Below the pieces are notes generated by a model. The model had not been told where the DNA came from. It saw only the letters and a program-made list of their open reading frames with translations, and did no database searches. A DNA stretch of 64,000 bases from Gibbula magus (Eukaryota > Mollusca > Gastropoda > Trochida > Trochidae): the NCBI GenBank assembly GCA_936450465.1, contig OW388291.1, forward strand, positions 32,836,656 through 32,900,655. Reading direction: 5' to 3'. The translations under genes and the position numbers were made by a program. Positions 22,505-34,594 of the stretch are shown one piece after another; position 1 is the stretch's first letter; the number at the start of each line of letters is the position of its first letter.

Positions 22505-22998
22505 ATGCAGGAAATAGTTATTTGCAAATGCCATATTAGAAGTCCTCAATGATAAGTTATATGAATGTTAATTTACACCTTATACACCCTTTTGCTCTCC
22601 ATGTAGTCATGGTATCGTCATGGTGATTACATCAACTTACAACTCCAAATAAGTAAATTTAACTTTATAAATTGGACTTATAAAATTGAAAAATCAGATT
22701 GAACTGATAATATGATTCAGCTGGATATGTAACAGCGAACACGTAATTTTATTGAATCGTACTCAATTACAACATATACATAAATGTGTGATATAGTTAA
22801 TCAAGTTGTTATTACTACTCTATAGCATCATACAGTTTCAAACGTTGCAATATCAGTGATGTAGGCTGATAAAGTTCAAAGCGCTTTAATAACAAGGGAC
22901 ATAATGTCTTGAATGCCATTAATGGCTTCTTCTGTATCTGTTTCAAAGCTGAAGAAACTGTTAGATGATGTAGTAAAGGAGCAGTTAATATGCTGATG
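22505..22998 (+). repeat. Segmental duplication, copy 2, first part
   Basis: Matches 1830-2345, for example TCATGGTGATTACATCAACT and GATTCAGCTGGATATGTAAC, through CTGAAGAAACTGTTAGATGA. The homology stops near 22998 and resumes at 26645, so copy 2 was split by about 3.6 kb of other sequence. Confidence 0.8.
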
Positions 22999-23516
22999 AC
23001 GATTGTGTTCCAATGTTGTAATATCTGAAAGCTAATTAAAGGTCACATACGACAAGGAAGTGTTTATAACGTCTTATAACACTTTGTTCTACTCAGACGA
23101 GATCAGATATAATGTTGCAGTACTCATGAAGATACCTATACGGATATAACTTGATACGATTTAACACTAAACGGATTGGTTTAAATGTTGAATAGCTCTA
23201 AGTTATAAGTAGACGTGTGTATTGAATTTGTGACAAACAGTTATGATAAGTTTTAATTTTGTTGGTGAAATTTTCATGAGAAACGGAAGTAATTAGCCGA
23301 ATATGGACATGTATTGAAGAGTATCTCATGTCCTTTGTAAACATAATAAAGTAACTTTTAAAAAGGATTGATTTTAAATAAAGTGTTAATAATGCTGACT
23401 ATAATTTAAGATCAATATAAGGATATGTAACGTGATAATGTTCAAACTTATTTTAAATTTTTCAAATTTAGTTTATTGCGTATAATGTTACACAACTGAC
23501 ATTAAAATGTCAGTGT
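22999..23516. other. Non-coding, nothing recognised
   Basis: Start of the 3.6-kb stretch that interrupts the segmental duplication. AT-rich, no frames of note. Confidence 0.4.
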
Positions 23517-23920
23517 ATATTTGATTGATTTTGAACTGAGGGGAACAACAACAATTATCAAGGATTCTGAAAACTATTGATCAATACACAACTATAAATA
23601 TTTTAAACAGGTGTTTTTATGATTTTATTATTATTGATAATATTCCTAGGAAAAATATCAACACGAAAAAAATCAGTATAATGAAGTATACTCCATCCGA
23701 AACTGGTTGATATATCTCGAATTCTCAATGTACATTCAAACGTAAGTTTATATTTGATTGATTTTGAATTCACGAGACACAACCGCAATTATCAAGGATT
23801 CTGAAAGCTACTGATGATTACACAATTATATATTTTAATAGGTTTTATTATGATTTTATTATTGATAATATTGATAATATTCCTAAAAAAAATTATCAAC
23901 ACGAAAAATCAGTGTGTTTA
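23517..23920 (+). repeat. Tandem direct repeat, about 230-bp unit, two copies
   Basis: TATTTGATTGATTTTGAA, ATTATCAAGGATTCTGAAA and TTATGATTTTATTATT followed by TTGATAATATTCCTA each occur once in 23517-23680 and again in 23749-23915, in the same order. The copies have diverged noticeably. No coding content. Confidence 0.75.
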
Positions 23921-24588
23921 ACTCATTGGTGATTTGCCTTTTCGAACCAGTGGTATAAACTCCTCTTATATTAAATGTGTTAGAAAATAAGTAATCTCCA
24001 CAGTGGACGTCTGCAGCATATCAGACAGAGAATCAGACGGCTACATTCTCTTACGCCGTTCAGATTTCCGACCCTAACCTCTGTTCTAGAAGGGAGTGTC
24101 CTTATTGTTTGCATTTGAATCTAGTTGCACAATCAGCGACGCCGTTGTAAAAGTGACATTCGAAATATGCCATTTGATTTTTTGGGAACAATTAGGAGAT
24201 TCTTGCACGATTTTCGAATCCGCACTGGCACGCATTAATTCGTGGCAATGCGTATCTTCATTGCAAACCGGCGTAAATAATTCGTTAACTTTTCGGGAGT
24301 GCTACCAATGCGTAAAGAAATAATCTAATCCTTGTTTATTTCTTCACGCAGTCCAGTTCGTGCCAATTACGCAATGTATTCATGAACTTATCCCAACTTG
24401 TTGGTATCTTATTCCAGTGGTGTCGTGTAATGCGCACACAGTTTTCTTGTGTCACGATCAAGGCAAGACTAGGTTGAGCATTTCAAGCAACTTGCACGAA
24501 TATCATCGCACTAGTATAAGCACTTGTTCCACGCATTTCCAGTACTGCAAAAGTCTATTTAAATCACATGGCAGAACCAATTAAGAAT
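23921..24588. other. Possible non-coding part of a Harbinger element
   Basis: This stretch is richer in CpG than its flanks and repeats short motifs such as TTGCACGA, TGGCACGCA and TTCGTG. Two plus-strand frames (24096-24323, 24360-24584) have no recognisable domain. Because the decayed Harbinger transposase lies downstream and a TTGGCACGCAC motif recurs at about 26118, this could be the other end of that element. That is speculative. Confidence 0.25.
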
Positions 24589-24960
24589 TGACTTCAAAAT
24601 TTATTAAGTTCATGGAGATATAAACTTAGAAAACGCTGTGCAAACTGTGTAAATCCTAGCGGATTTACGCCAAGTTTGCACAGCGTTTTTTAAGTTCATA
24701 CCTCCATGAACTTAATCAATTTGGAGGTCAATACTTATAAATAAATATACTCGTACCTGATGTTTTGAAAAGCTTTTATTGCTACAAATTTACAAATTTG
24801 CAACAATTTGAGCTGTACTATTTACACGTATGATGACACCAAATATTAGCCCCACCAACATGTTAATCAGCCAATGAAAATGCACAACACAACTAGCCAT
24901 GAACCTGACGTCATGGGGGACGTGGCTAAATGTGATGTTACGTCACGAAATTAAGTTTAT
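24589..24960. repeat. Foldback element with CRE-type tail
   Basis: Outer arms TTGACTTCAAAATTTATTAA (24589) and its counterpart up to 24731, and inner arms AAAACGCTGTGCAAACT and AGTTTGCACAGCGTTTTTT, make a hairpin of about 140 bp. Downstream, the sequence holds CTGACGTCATGG (about 24907) and TTACGTCACG (about 24939). The same design, a long hairpin followed by TGACGTCA sites, recurs at 30.1-31.2, 37.3 and 39.5 kb. Confidence 0.65.
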
Positions 24961-25089
24961 GCAGGTATGAACTGAATCTCTGTGACAGTGTTCAGCGAAT
25001 CAAATCCACGCAAAGCAATTGGTATTTATTTATTCAGCAATGAGCACGCATCGTTCATCCTCGTATAAATAGGTGTCCCACGAATGGAC

Positions 25090-25830
25090 AACCAAATTAT
25101 CCCATACATCCTACATATAAGCATGTGTAGACATTATCTACAAGTGCCATAAGGACAATGCTATGAAATCCTTTGTAGTTGTAGTAGAAAGACCCAGCAC
25201 TGGGTGACCTCTTCATGGCAACATGTTTTTCATTCAAAGCTCTCCAGCAGTTTTGGTAGTTCCACCTCGAACTGTATCCATGAGCCACTTTCTTCCATTA
25301 TTGTGGGGTTATTGGGCACCTTAGTACTTCCATCTTGAATACATCAATGATGACTCTGCAAACCTCTTGCAGATTATACAAAAAATACTTCTGAAGCCGT
25401 ATTGTAGATATGTGTAGCTATCACCATTGGCAAAGAAGCGGAACGTGGTTGCTAATTTTAGCCCAACCTCAAGTGCTTCTCTTACGAATGTCTTTTTCTT
25501 CTCCAGGTGGGGAGTTAACTTATCCAACATTCTTGGGGTTATATGATCTTCACGGAGAAGTTCATTGAGTAACTAGTCATAGTGTCCAAAAGAGTGTCTT
25601 CTAGTCAGCCAATCCCTAACTCACTTGTACTAGCTTTCCTCTTACGAGGTGGGGGGTTACAACGTCTTCTTGCTTCTGTTCTTCCTGTATTCATTGTTCT
25701 TCTCCAAGAAGTAGAAGTGCAGCCGCTGACAAATACACGTTGTTCACACTGTGAAAGTAGAGGATGAACTGATTTAAAATGGGGTACTGCTTTACATAAA
25801 CCTCCATTGCGGGCAGTACCGTACACCAAG
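25090..25830 (-). pseudogene. PIF/Harbinger transposase remnant (HARBI1-like)
   Basis: Minus-strand pieces show the family order. An RRRC-like start near 25650 is followed by HITPRMLDKLTPHLEKKKTF and REALEVGLKLATTFRFFANG with DSYTYLQYGFR (25530-25321). Next come WNYQNCWRALNEKHVAMKRS and GSFYYNYKGFHSIVLMALVD (25288-25097). The family nuclease uses a DDE triad whose first Asp sits in GAIDGKH; here it reads RALNEKH, so the Asp is replaced by Asn. There is an in-frame TAG near 25575, another stop near 25300, and the protein ends before the remaining catalytic residues. This is a decayed, truncated copy. Confidence 0.8.
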
Positions 25831-26644
25831 CGTGACTAAAAAGGCCACGATCTTAACAAACATGCGTGATTTAGTCGGAGCTGTGCGTACATTTGCGGAT
25901 GCTCCGTTACAAAATGCAACTTCATCGAACCATAGACCCAACAAATGCGTGCACAGAACGCAACATAGTTGTTGTTGTGCGCTAGTTATGTGTGTAATGC
26001 GGGGTCAATTCGTGGCACTTTGTGTGCCATTTTGCGCATCATATACGTGAGGTGTGCGCTAATAATGCGCAAACGGGGGTGTGCGCATTGTTTTGTAAAC
26101 AAATTATATAAAAAATGCTTCACGGATTGGCACGCACTTTAAGAGTCAAATGCCTAGATCTTTGAAGTCACTCGGTCACTGAAAGATGAGTTTACATTGG
26201 TTAAGAAACAGGGATACAGTATGAGGTTCCCCTTTTCCCCCTAGGGAATGTTGTATGAGCCGAGAAATTCAGGCCTTCTAGAACAGATTTTAGGAGCTAA
26301 AATCTGAAGGGAGTTACCTCAGTGGGAAGAGAATTAGTAAGCTCATGCCATGGGTAATATTCATGTTATTGAATAGTCTGGTAGTCAGCAAGTCCAATCG
26401 AAATAGCTTCATCTATGAAACATAATCATCGCCTCAATTATTTATGTACTACAGGTATTCAATTCAGGAGTCAGCATTCCATGTAACTAGCTTTGAATTG
26501 GATTAAATTTCCCACATCTTTTTTTATCAACATTAAGACACCAATTCTGTTGACCATGTGTTCATCAATAAGATCATGTGAATAAATGTAACGAAAGCAA
26601 ATGCAAGGTGTTCCGAACAAATTCCCATTTTAACATTTACCTCA
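25831..26644. other. Non-coding remainder of the interrupting segment
   Basis: CpG-containing up to about 26130 (possibly the end of the Harbinger element), then AT-rich. A plus-strand frame 25832-26050 has no recognisable domain. Confidence 0.3.
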
Positions 26645-27610
26645 TGCTCAACCAACAAACAAGTTAATAATGTTTCATGGACTTTGATATGTTCAATCAA
26701 ATGATTGGTGGTTGCAATCTGAGTTGTCTAGACAAGTAATTTTGACGACAATAAACGTGATTTAATCTTATTTGGAGAACACCTGACTCAAGTTAAAGGA
26801 TCATATATTCTTGGAACAAATAGATAGAATATACAAATGTCTACATGGTGTTGGTACTCTGAATATTTAAACAAAATATGAAGAAATTGATCCTTTTCTT
26901 AGACGTATTATTTAAATATATATTTCACAGGAATTGTACATCATAACTATTGTTTAGAAAGTTTGTTTAAACACCCTGATGATAATAAATATTCTAAATA
27001 GTCATTTCCCCTGACTTTTCTTTGATTCGGATGACACTCATGAGTTTTCGCACCAAAAACACATTAACAATTACTGAATAATCACCTAACTTGACAATAT
27101 TTTATTCATCGTCTATGACATGTCTTTAAATTTCTATCCAGATTGAAATTGCAAAAGATGAATCGTGATTTGTATAGTATCTCATCTTAACAGTGCTTCA
27201 ATAACGTGAAAGTGTGAATATTGAAATTTAATACATATGTGGTTATTTTAATGCTAAGCTTAGATGATCATGGATTCAAAACAATTGCAAAATGATACCA
27301 GGAAGTTTTGACCATACGGATTAAAACTTCAAAGAATTGTTTTATTAGTAGTATGAGGATATTCATATTCTTAATTCCCTAAGCATTCAGTGAAAAATAA
27401 CATTTTAACATGTCCGTTTGATTTTGCACTTCTCTAGAATCCTGCATGACGGCAGTTTTCAAATGATGCTTCAAATCACTGAATAAAGACATAAGACACC
27501 GAATGGCAGAAGCAGACTTTGATAGGCTTCTTACTTTTCAAATGAATGTCTTAAGGCTGAGAATGATCGGTTTTTCGAAATCCATATTAGTCATATCCTG
27601 GGGTCACCTC
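26645..27610 (+). repeat. Segmental duplication, copy 2, second part
   Basis: Matches 2430-3360: AACAAACAAGTT, GCAATCTGAGTTGTCT, ACGACAATAAACGTGATTTA, GTATGAGGATATTC, CCTGCATGACGGC, and TCTTACTTTTCAAATGA before the end of homology. It is non-coding. Confidence 0.8.
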
Positions 27611-30092
27611 AACAAACGATTCCTCCCCACAATGACTACAGTTTCCCTGGCGTCGTCATTCAGGAACCCACAGAACGTGACTTATTATGTGAATTTGGGT
27701 TTTGAATAACCTACGATTAAAGATGCATCCATTGTGTTTCATAAAAGTTTATTTGACTGAAATACGTGCCAACATACGCTATGTGCTGATTTTAGTTCAA
27801 ATAGTTTCAATCAACTTGCATATTCATTCATAATAGCCGAATAAATCATAATTACTAGTTTCTAATTAAAATTGAGCAACATCGTTATACATGTACAGAA
27901 AGGAAACTGTCTGTTTGTCTGCTGTAAATAAGTTTCTAAATTTCGTTTGACTAATTGACGCGCACCACACGCGGTGCATTGTCCGATTTCGATCAGAAAT
28001 CGACATTTTTGCCTTTATATCGTTGGTAAACTGAGTCAATTATCATCAAAATGGCAATTTACGGTAACAGTCAGTACTTCTCGGAAGATTAACATAATTT
28101 ATAATGTTTGGCATATGTGACCCATAACAACACAATGCATGTACCTGTACATATATTTATGTTTTCTATGTACACAGTTTACTATGTGGTTTTATGTATG
28201 ATGTATATGGCTTTTATTAAACAATAAATTTTGATGACTCCACACAGATTCACAGATTAGATGATGTTGAGTTTTGATTGGAATATTTTCAATAAATGAG
28301 TTCTTGTTGTGGTCTGTTTTTAAATACTTCACGGTCTCATATTAAAGTAATTAACGTCAGGAAAACAACATGGGTTTGATAACATGTACGCTGCAATTAG
28401 TTCCTCCCAGCAGGAACATATGGATATTTCCATTCATTGCTCATCAACCTGCAGATACACAAAGATTCCATTAACATTGTTATTATATGGAATAAAACTA
28501 ACATTAACTTCACATATAGCATAAAGTAATTAACTAGAAATTTGGACTCGGGAATATTAAGAAGCTGGAATTCTCAAGGGGACATAAATTATACATGGGA
28601 TCTTATATAGATGCTCTTTCAATCAATTGTGAAATATTACATAAGAATAGAATGATCAATATTGAACAACTAGATCCCAAAATAAACTATGTTACATTCA
28701 ATGGTATATGCATAGCATATTTTAGTTGAAAGATATACTGATCATTGGGAGCGGTGTTAATATAAGCTACACAGCTTGTTCACCAATCCCAATTCATTTC
28801 ATGAATAAACATACATGTATGTTTAAACCATAATTTTTTTAAACCATCTTAAAATACTAATACCTTTAAATCTGAAGTTAAAAGAGGTTTGATCTGAACC
28901 TTTGCAGGTGTCGTCATGGGAAAATTATTTACATCACACTGAGGGGTTAGCATGTGTTTGTGTCTGTTAATTTACTTATGGTCACTGAAATGTATTAACA
29001 CGATCCTAAAAAACAAGTCATTCGATTTTCTTCAATTTTATTATTTTTTATTATTCAGTTATAATTACCCTTTATAGAGCTGTAATTGTGAAAAGAATAT
29101 TACGAACCAAAAGTGACTTCATCCAAAATATATTGAAAACCCATTATGCAGGAAATTGGCGCCGATAAAATGTCTGTTGAACATATTGAATAAGAACACT
29201 TCAATGTTTGACAATTATCTGCCGTTTTATCCTATTTCTTTTTTAAATTGGTTAAAGGAATACATATTAAAATTAACCAAATTTGAAAAAAATGTTAGCT
29301 TCTATAATATCCCAAACGCAAAAAAAAGAATCTTTAAAATTGCTTTTGTGGCTTTTACTATGTTTTTATCATGTATAATGTATAACAGCAAGACATAGCT
29401 TCTTGTATTCTCCTGATAATGTACAGAAAGAAATTCATTATGGTATCATGTAATTTAAAACTACTAATTTGAAACCCATTTTTTAAAATCATAAACTGAC
29501 ATTTTCTGTTGCCCATTATAACGAATACTTTCAAAAATAGGTTTACATTTTTTAAAAGCGTTTTAAAAACTTGAATAATAGTGAATGAAATTGGTAATGC
29601 TTACTAAAATAACATACCTTATCATATTTCATTAGTTTGTCCCGAATCGGTATTCAATATATTGTAATCGTCACTGACAGTTATCAGAGATAACGTACAG
29701 TATCAATCAAACGCATCCTGACGTACCATTGATTCCTCACAAATAGTCACCCGTACTAGTATCCATTCGATGTAATTACAACATCCTAATAAATTGTTTT
29801 ATTGTTCTCACCTTGTTTACACGAGAATCACAGTTCAAGAGTATGTTGATATACATTCAATAGAACTTGTGCACCATTAGCGTTGCTTTTAGTAGCATGA
29901 ATTAAATATGCTCATTGGAATAAGCAGTATACTACCCCTGGCAATCCAGGGATTAGCGTCCAAGGCAAAATTTAATGCAATTACTCTTTACAAATATATG
30001 TTCATGATTGCCCCGGTTATTATATCAGGCATTGGTTTTACACAATGAACTGGATTAACCTTGCTATTGTAACACAACTAAATGTATAGAGG
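27611..30092. other. Non-coding, nothing recognised
   Basis: AT-rich. A segment at 28745-28835 shares about 70 bp (GAGCGGT, then AGCTTGTT-x-ACCAATCC, then AATTCAT) with 40850-40920 and is probably a small dispersed repeat. No gene seen. Confidence 0.4.
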
Positions 30093-30504
30093 ATATTTAG
30101 AGAATAAACAACGAGGTACGAGTGATTACGGGAAATATCCATGAGTCTAAATAATGTTCAGCCACGAGCTTTAGCGAGTGGCTCTGAACATTATTTAGAC
30201 GAGTGGATATTTCCCGTAATCACTTGTACCGAGTTGGTTATTCTATATATTACCCGTTATGCAATTAAATTGACCAAATTACGCTTGGTTATAACATTTT
30301 CATGTTTGGCGGCCGCTGTGAAGGACCCGTCGCCACAGTAACATTGTGACGTCATAAGATAATTCGTCGCGTCAGACCATTGTTTTATGACGACAAAGTC
30401 ATTCTTTCTCCGTGTAACCGACCAATCAACGTTGAGAATCACTTGAAAGCACATGTGCAAATATCACAAAAATAATCACCTGTGTCTTCTCACCCGTATG
30501 GGTA
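30093..30504. repeat. Hairpin-plus-CRE unit, tandem copy A
   Basis: The first about 165 bp form a long hairpin: ACGAGGTACGAGTGATTACG on the left mirrors CGTAATCACTTGTACCGAGT on the right, with GTCTAAATAATGTTCAG facing CTGAACATTATTTAGAC around a GAGCTTTAGCGAG loop. The following roughly 250-bp tail contains GCGGCCGCTGTGAAGGACCC, CCACAGTAACATTGTGACGT with CATAAG (a TGACGTCA site), and CAGACCATTGTTTTATGACG. It is repeated immediately at a 412-bp offset. Minus-strand frames of 66-67 codons in both tails are by-products. Confidence 0.85.
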
Positions 30505-30917
30505 ATATTTAGAGAATAACCAACGAGGTACGAGTGATTACGGGATATATCCATGAGTCTAAATAATGTTCAGCTACGAGCTTTAGCGAGTGGCTTTGAA
30601 CATTATTAAGACGAGTGGATATGTTCCGTAATCACTCGTACCGAGTTGGTTATTCTATATATTACCCATTATGCAATTAAATTGACCAAATTACGCCTGA
30701 TTACATTTTCATGTTGGGCGGCCGCTGTGAAGGACCCATCGCCACAGTAACATTGTGACGTCATAAGATAAATCGTCGCGTCAGACCATTGTTTTATGAC
30801 GTCATAGTCATTCTTTCTCCGGGTAACCGACCAATCAACGTTGAGAATCACTTGAAAGCACATGTGCAAATATCACAAAAATAATCACCTGTGTCTTCTC
30901 ACCCGTATGGGTAATAT
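30505..30917. repeat. Hairpin-plus-CRE unit, tandem copy B
   Basis: Second copy of the 412-bp unit, differing by a few percent. Its tail carries two full TGACGTCA sites (about 30757 and 30797), where copy A has one intact and one mutated to TGACGACA. Confidence 0.85.
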
Positions 30918-31330
30918 ATGTCTTTTCTTGACAAATACCATGTTTATCTCATCTCGTGAAAATATATAACTTTTCTATCTCACGAGATGAGATAAACATG
31001 GTATTTGTCAAGAATTGACGGATAATCTTTTTATTATAAGGTATTATGCTTGTAATAACGTCTGATGTTATCCTAGTAATTACGTCTGAAGCGGGTCGTT
31101 TTCTCGCCGGGTGGCCGCTTGGAACAGCCCGTCACCACAGTAACACTATGACGTCATAAGCCAATTCACCGCGTCAGACCATTGTTTTATGACGTCAAAT
31201 TATATCAGTCAGCGGTCGCAGTGAAACTATTATATTATATTAATATTAAATAAAGTTATTTTTACTGTAGCTTGATAGACAGTTTATTTCACTGATAAAT
31301 CCCGGTATTTCATTGTTCGTCATATAATAA
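30918..31330. repeat. Second hairpin with related CRE tail
   Basis: Perfect 35-bp arms at 30925-30959 and 30980-31014 (TTCTTGACAAATACCATGTT...) surround a 20-nt loop. The tail repeats the theme of the preceding units: GGTGGCCGCTTGGAACAGCC, CACCACAGTAACACTATGAC with GTCATAAG, and CATTGTTTTATGACGTCA. The stem is different from copies A and B but the tail is homologous. Related stems occur at 37262-37370. Confidence 0.85.
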
Positions 31331-32027
31331 ATCAATATATTGGCAATCTGTTCTCATGATGTTTACAACATGCAATATAAAGTTATCTAAGCATTATATA
31401 TTTAATGTAAAAACTAAAATTTAGTTATACAAATACCACAGTGGCTAAGTTGCATAGTTTATCACTAGACTGTATCAAGATAACTAGAGTGAGCTTAAAT
31501 TTACAATATCTTTTCTAACCATCTGCCTTTTTTGTATTTTATTGAAAATGTCGCGTCCAATGTTGCACACAACATTGTTGGTGGTACCCGTGAGGTTTAT
31601 GGATTATAACGATCTGCGTTAAACACAAAATTTAATCTAACTATTAATTGTTCAATGCGCCTCATATCTTATTAATTGAAAGTAATCTAATTTATACATG
31701 TTAAAGTGGCTAGTTTACATAAAGCAATATTTACTGAGTATATGATCAAAGACATCAACACCTTAGCATATCACAATACCATTAAATTTATAATGACATG
31801 TTCTGGAGGACATGACGTAACGTTATCAATACATAACGAACAGGGTACCCTTCCACTGACCAATAATAACCCTGCAATCAACAATAACCAATATTGACAG
31901 ATGAGAGCTCGATTGACCTTTGGGCTCTGATCAGCATGCGAGGGTCAGAAAAAATGAAAATAAAATTGTTTTCAGGATGGTTATACATGTATTGCACAAA
32001 TCTGCAAATGAACGAATCCAGGAAAAC
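31331..32027. other. Non-coding spacer
   Basis: AT-rich, with a 63-codon frame at 31706-31897 lacking recognisable features. Confidence 0.4.
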
Positions 32028-32029
32028 TA

Positions 32030-33324
32030 CGAGGGGCGTTCAATAAGTGTTGCAACTTCAATATAAAACCAACTCGCGTAGTCAATTTTTTACTTTTATT
32101 TTTCAATATAGTTACCCTTCACCTCAATACACTTATTCCATTTCTCTTTAAGACTTTTGATGCCGCTTTTGTAGAAGTCTTCCGTTTGCCCCCCTAACCA
32201 CGCCTCTGTGGCAGCTTTGACGTCTTCGTCATCCCGGAAGTGCCTTCCACGTAGGGCGGATTTCAGGTTTCTGAACAGGAAGTAGTCACTGGGGGCTAGG
32301 TCTGGGCTGTAGGGTGGGTGGTTAAGCTGTTCGAATCCACAATCACGTATAGCGGCCTGTGCAACTCTTGACTTGTGGACTGGAGCGTTGTCATGCAAAA
32401 TCAGAACACCACGTGTCAACATTCCACGGCGTTTCTGTCGAATTGTCTTTCGCAATTCTTGCATTAGGTTGGCATAATATTGACCATTCATTGTAGTTTT
32501 GGTTGGCAAGTAATCAATTAATAATATGCCTTTTGCATCCCAAAAGATTGTCGCCATAACCTTGCCAGCTGATGGTTGAGTGCGAAACTTCAGGGGAGGC
32601 GGTGAACTCGGGTGCTTCCATTGCTTGGATTCCAGTTTAGTTTCCGGGTCCCAGTGGTGGATCCAGGTTTCGTCACCTGTCACCAGACGAGACAAAAACC
32701 TGGCTTCATCCGCATTAAACCGATCCAGGAGCTCCATGCAACTTTCGGTTCTTTTCTAGCGACCTTGTGCTGTGAGGTTTCTGGGTACCCATCTTGCAGA
32801 TACCTTGGACATACCAAGATGGTCATGAATTATTTTTTCAACACTTCCAACTGATATCTGGAATTCCAAAGACAGTTCAGAAACTTTAACACGGCGGTCA
32901 GCTAAAATTCGTCTTTCGATAGCGGCAATAATTTATGGTCGGGTGACTTCGGATGGCCTGCCTGACCGTGGGTCATCGTCTAAGGACTCCCTGCCCCGCT
33001 TGAACCGAAGAGACCAGCGACAAACTGTTGAAAGTTAGGAGCATCCTTACCTATCACATTACACATACGATTATGTATTTCTGTAGCTTTGCATCCCTCT
33101 TTAGTAAGGAACTTGATCACAGCGCGTTGTTCATGTTTGAGTGAATCCATGATTATGGAGACCCCTAGGTCAGCGCAGCTATTATATCTAAATAATTGTG
33201 TTGTCTAGAAAATGTTTTGACATGTGTCAATGTTATGTTTTGACTATAGTAACACCTGCTATAAGCTGACACTGTTTATGTAAACACCAATGCCCCGCTT
33301 GCAACACTTATTGAACGCCCCTCG
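32030..33324 (-). mobile_element. mariner DNA transposon, complete ends
   Basis: Perfect 26-bp inverted ends, CGAGGGGCGTTCAATAAGTG with TTGCAA (32030-32055 and 33299-33324), flanked by TA on both sides (32028-32029 and 33325-33326). Length 1295 bp is standard for mariner. One transposase on the minus strand. Confidence 0.95.
32096..33150 (-). pseudogene. mariner transposase (DD34D) with frameshift and two stops
   Basis: A cut-and-paste transposase of about 350 codons in the mariner family. The start is the ATG at 33150-33148 (MDSLKHEQRAVIKFLTKEGC). The N-terminal helix-turn-helix region switches frame near 33025-33040. A TAA at 32933-32935 and a TAG at 32756-32758 interrupt the linker region (ILADRRVKVSELSLEFQISV and MSKVSARWVPRNLTAQGR). 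From 32737 the catalytic part is intact: TGDETWIHHWDPE with the first Asp, LHDNAPVHKS with the second, and YSPDLAPSDYFLF with the third Asp (34 residues on). It ends at 32096. The three lesions make this copy inactive, although its ends are perfect. Confidence 0.93.
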
Positions 33325-33326
33325 TA

Positions 33327-34400
33327 TATAAAAAAAAGAAATTGAAACGTGTTATCTGTATTCTTCTTAATGTTATTTGTATTATAGATGAAAATGGTCA
33401 TCGTGCCTTACTATGAATTATGTTATAATTGAATGTGCAGAGACATTCCTTATCAGGAAATAATGTCGTTGAAGTTATTAAGATGCGGATAACATAAGAA
33501 AAGCAAGATTCTCTGGATGACAACTTCTTTATTATGAACATAAACGACGTGTCGGAGTATATGATTACTCCAACTGAAGTTTGTATTGAAGGATCTCATT
33601 GTATGAGATATTCATACATTTAATTCCTTGATTGTGTTTCATCATACGTTTAAAAAAAAAAGAAAAAAATAGCTTTTGTCATAAAAAAACTATATTAACT
33701 TTATAAATTATTTCATCTCAGAAGACAATTGGTTGAGATTCTCAATGTATGAATAATAACCACCCTTGACCATCTGAAATAAATGAAACATTTCTTCCTC
33801 GGATCATAAATGTGTCTGTCAATATTGTACATATGTGTCTTCTCAAATAAATTATATTAATGATGTTTAGAATATATATCTATTGATAACTAACTCAAAC
33901 GAAAAACAAGTTTAAAAAATATTATTTTCATTTTAACGATAATCCTAATAAACATTGTAACAAAAAATTAAGGACATTGAGGTTTTCCATAAATAACGAC
34001 ATCAAATACGTAATCAGGAAATGTACGTATATGGTTATGCCCATAAAATCAAGGTATCTGCATCTTCTTCAATCAAACAACAACACCTACTTTCAAAGCC
34101 CCCTTACTCCCCCTTATCCCCTCCTCCCACCCCTTAACAAATATTGCCACTGCTAGGAATCCCCTCTCATGGTATTACCTATTATTGCTCTCACCAAAAT
34201 CAACACATCCACGCAAATTGTTCAAATGTAATTAGCTTTATCTAACAAATATTCCACTGACAGTAGATAGGCCCAATTCTCATCTCAACCCCCAACGACC
34301 AATCAGCAGAGGACTAAGCCCCCGTAACAGCATTGCCAATATGAGCCTGTCTTGCGGGCCGGGCTTCAGAAGGCGGCGATAATGACTTCACGTTGAATCT
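33327..34400. other. Non-coding; C-rich tract near its end
   Basis: No gene. A pyrimidine-rich run at about 34099-34138 (CCCCCTTACTCCCCCTTATC and on) stands out from the AT-rich background and lies 300 bp upstream of the candidate promoter at 34421. Confidence 0.4.
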
Positions 34401-34420
34401 CGTGGGATGTTACAACAACG

Positions 34421-34594
34421 GCTATAAGTGTATTAGCCGAACAGCGCTCGTGTCATTCCGTCATTTGTCGTGTTGTAAACACATTGGACACTTTCAGGTG
34501 AGCCACCTGATCTCTGTTGAGGCTCGTCCCTTATTGATAATTACTTAGACGTTTGGAGGACCACATTTAGGAAATAGTTTTACAACGAACAAAG
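34421..34594 (+). promoter_or_regulatory. Candidate promoter and non-coding first exon
   Basis: GCTATAAGTG at 34421-34430 could serve as a TATA box, with an initiator-like TGTCATTCC about 30 bp on. Two good splice donors follow on the plus strand: CAG|GTGAGC at 34497/34498 and AAAG|GTAAGA at 34594/34595. A third (ACAAAG|GTAAGACC) lies at 34836/34837. The stretch 34330-34600 is richer in GC than its surroundings. If real it would be the 5' end of a plus-strand gene whose next exons are downstream. No protein evidence supports it. Confidence 0.3.

Noticed and set aside
30257..30869. Pair of nearly identical 66-67-codon frames suggesting a duplicated gene
   Set aside because: They are minus-strand readings of the duplicated foldback tails; the frames are not preserved beyond the repeat.
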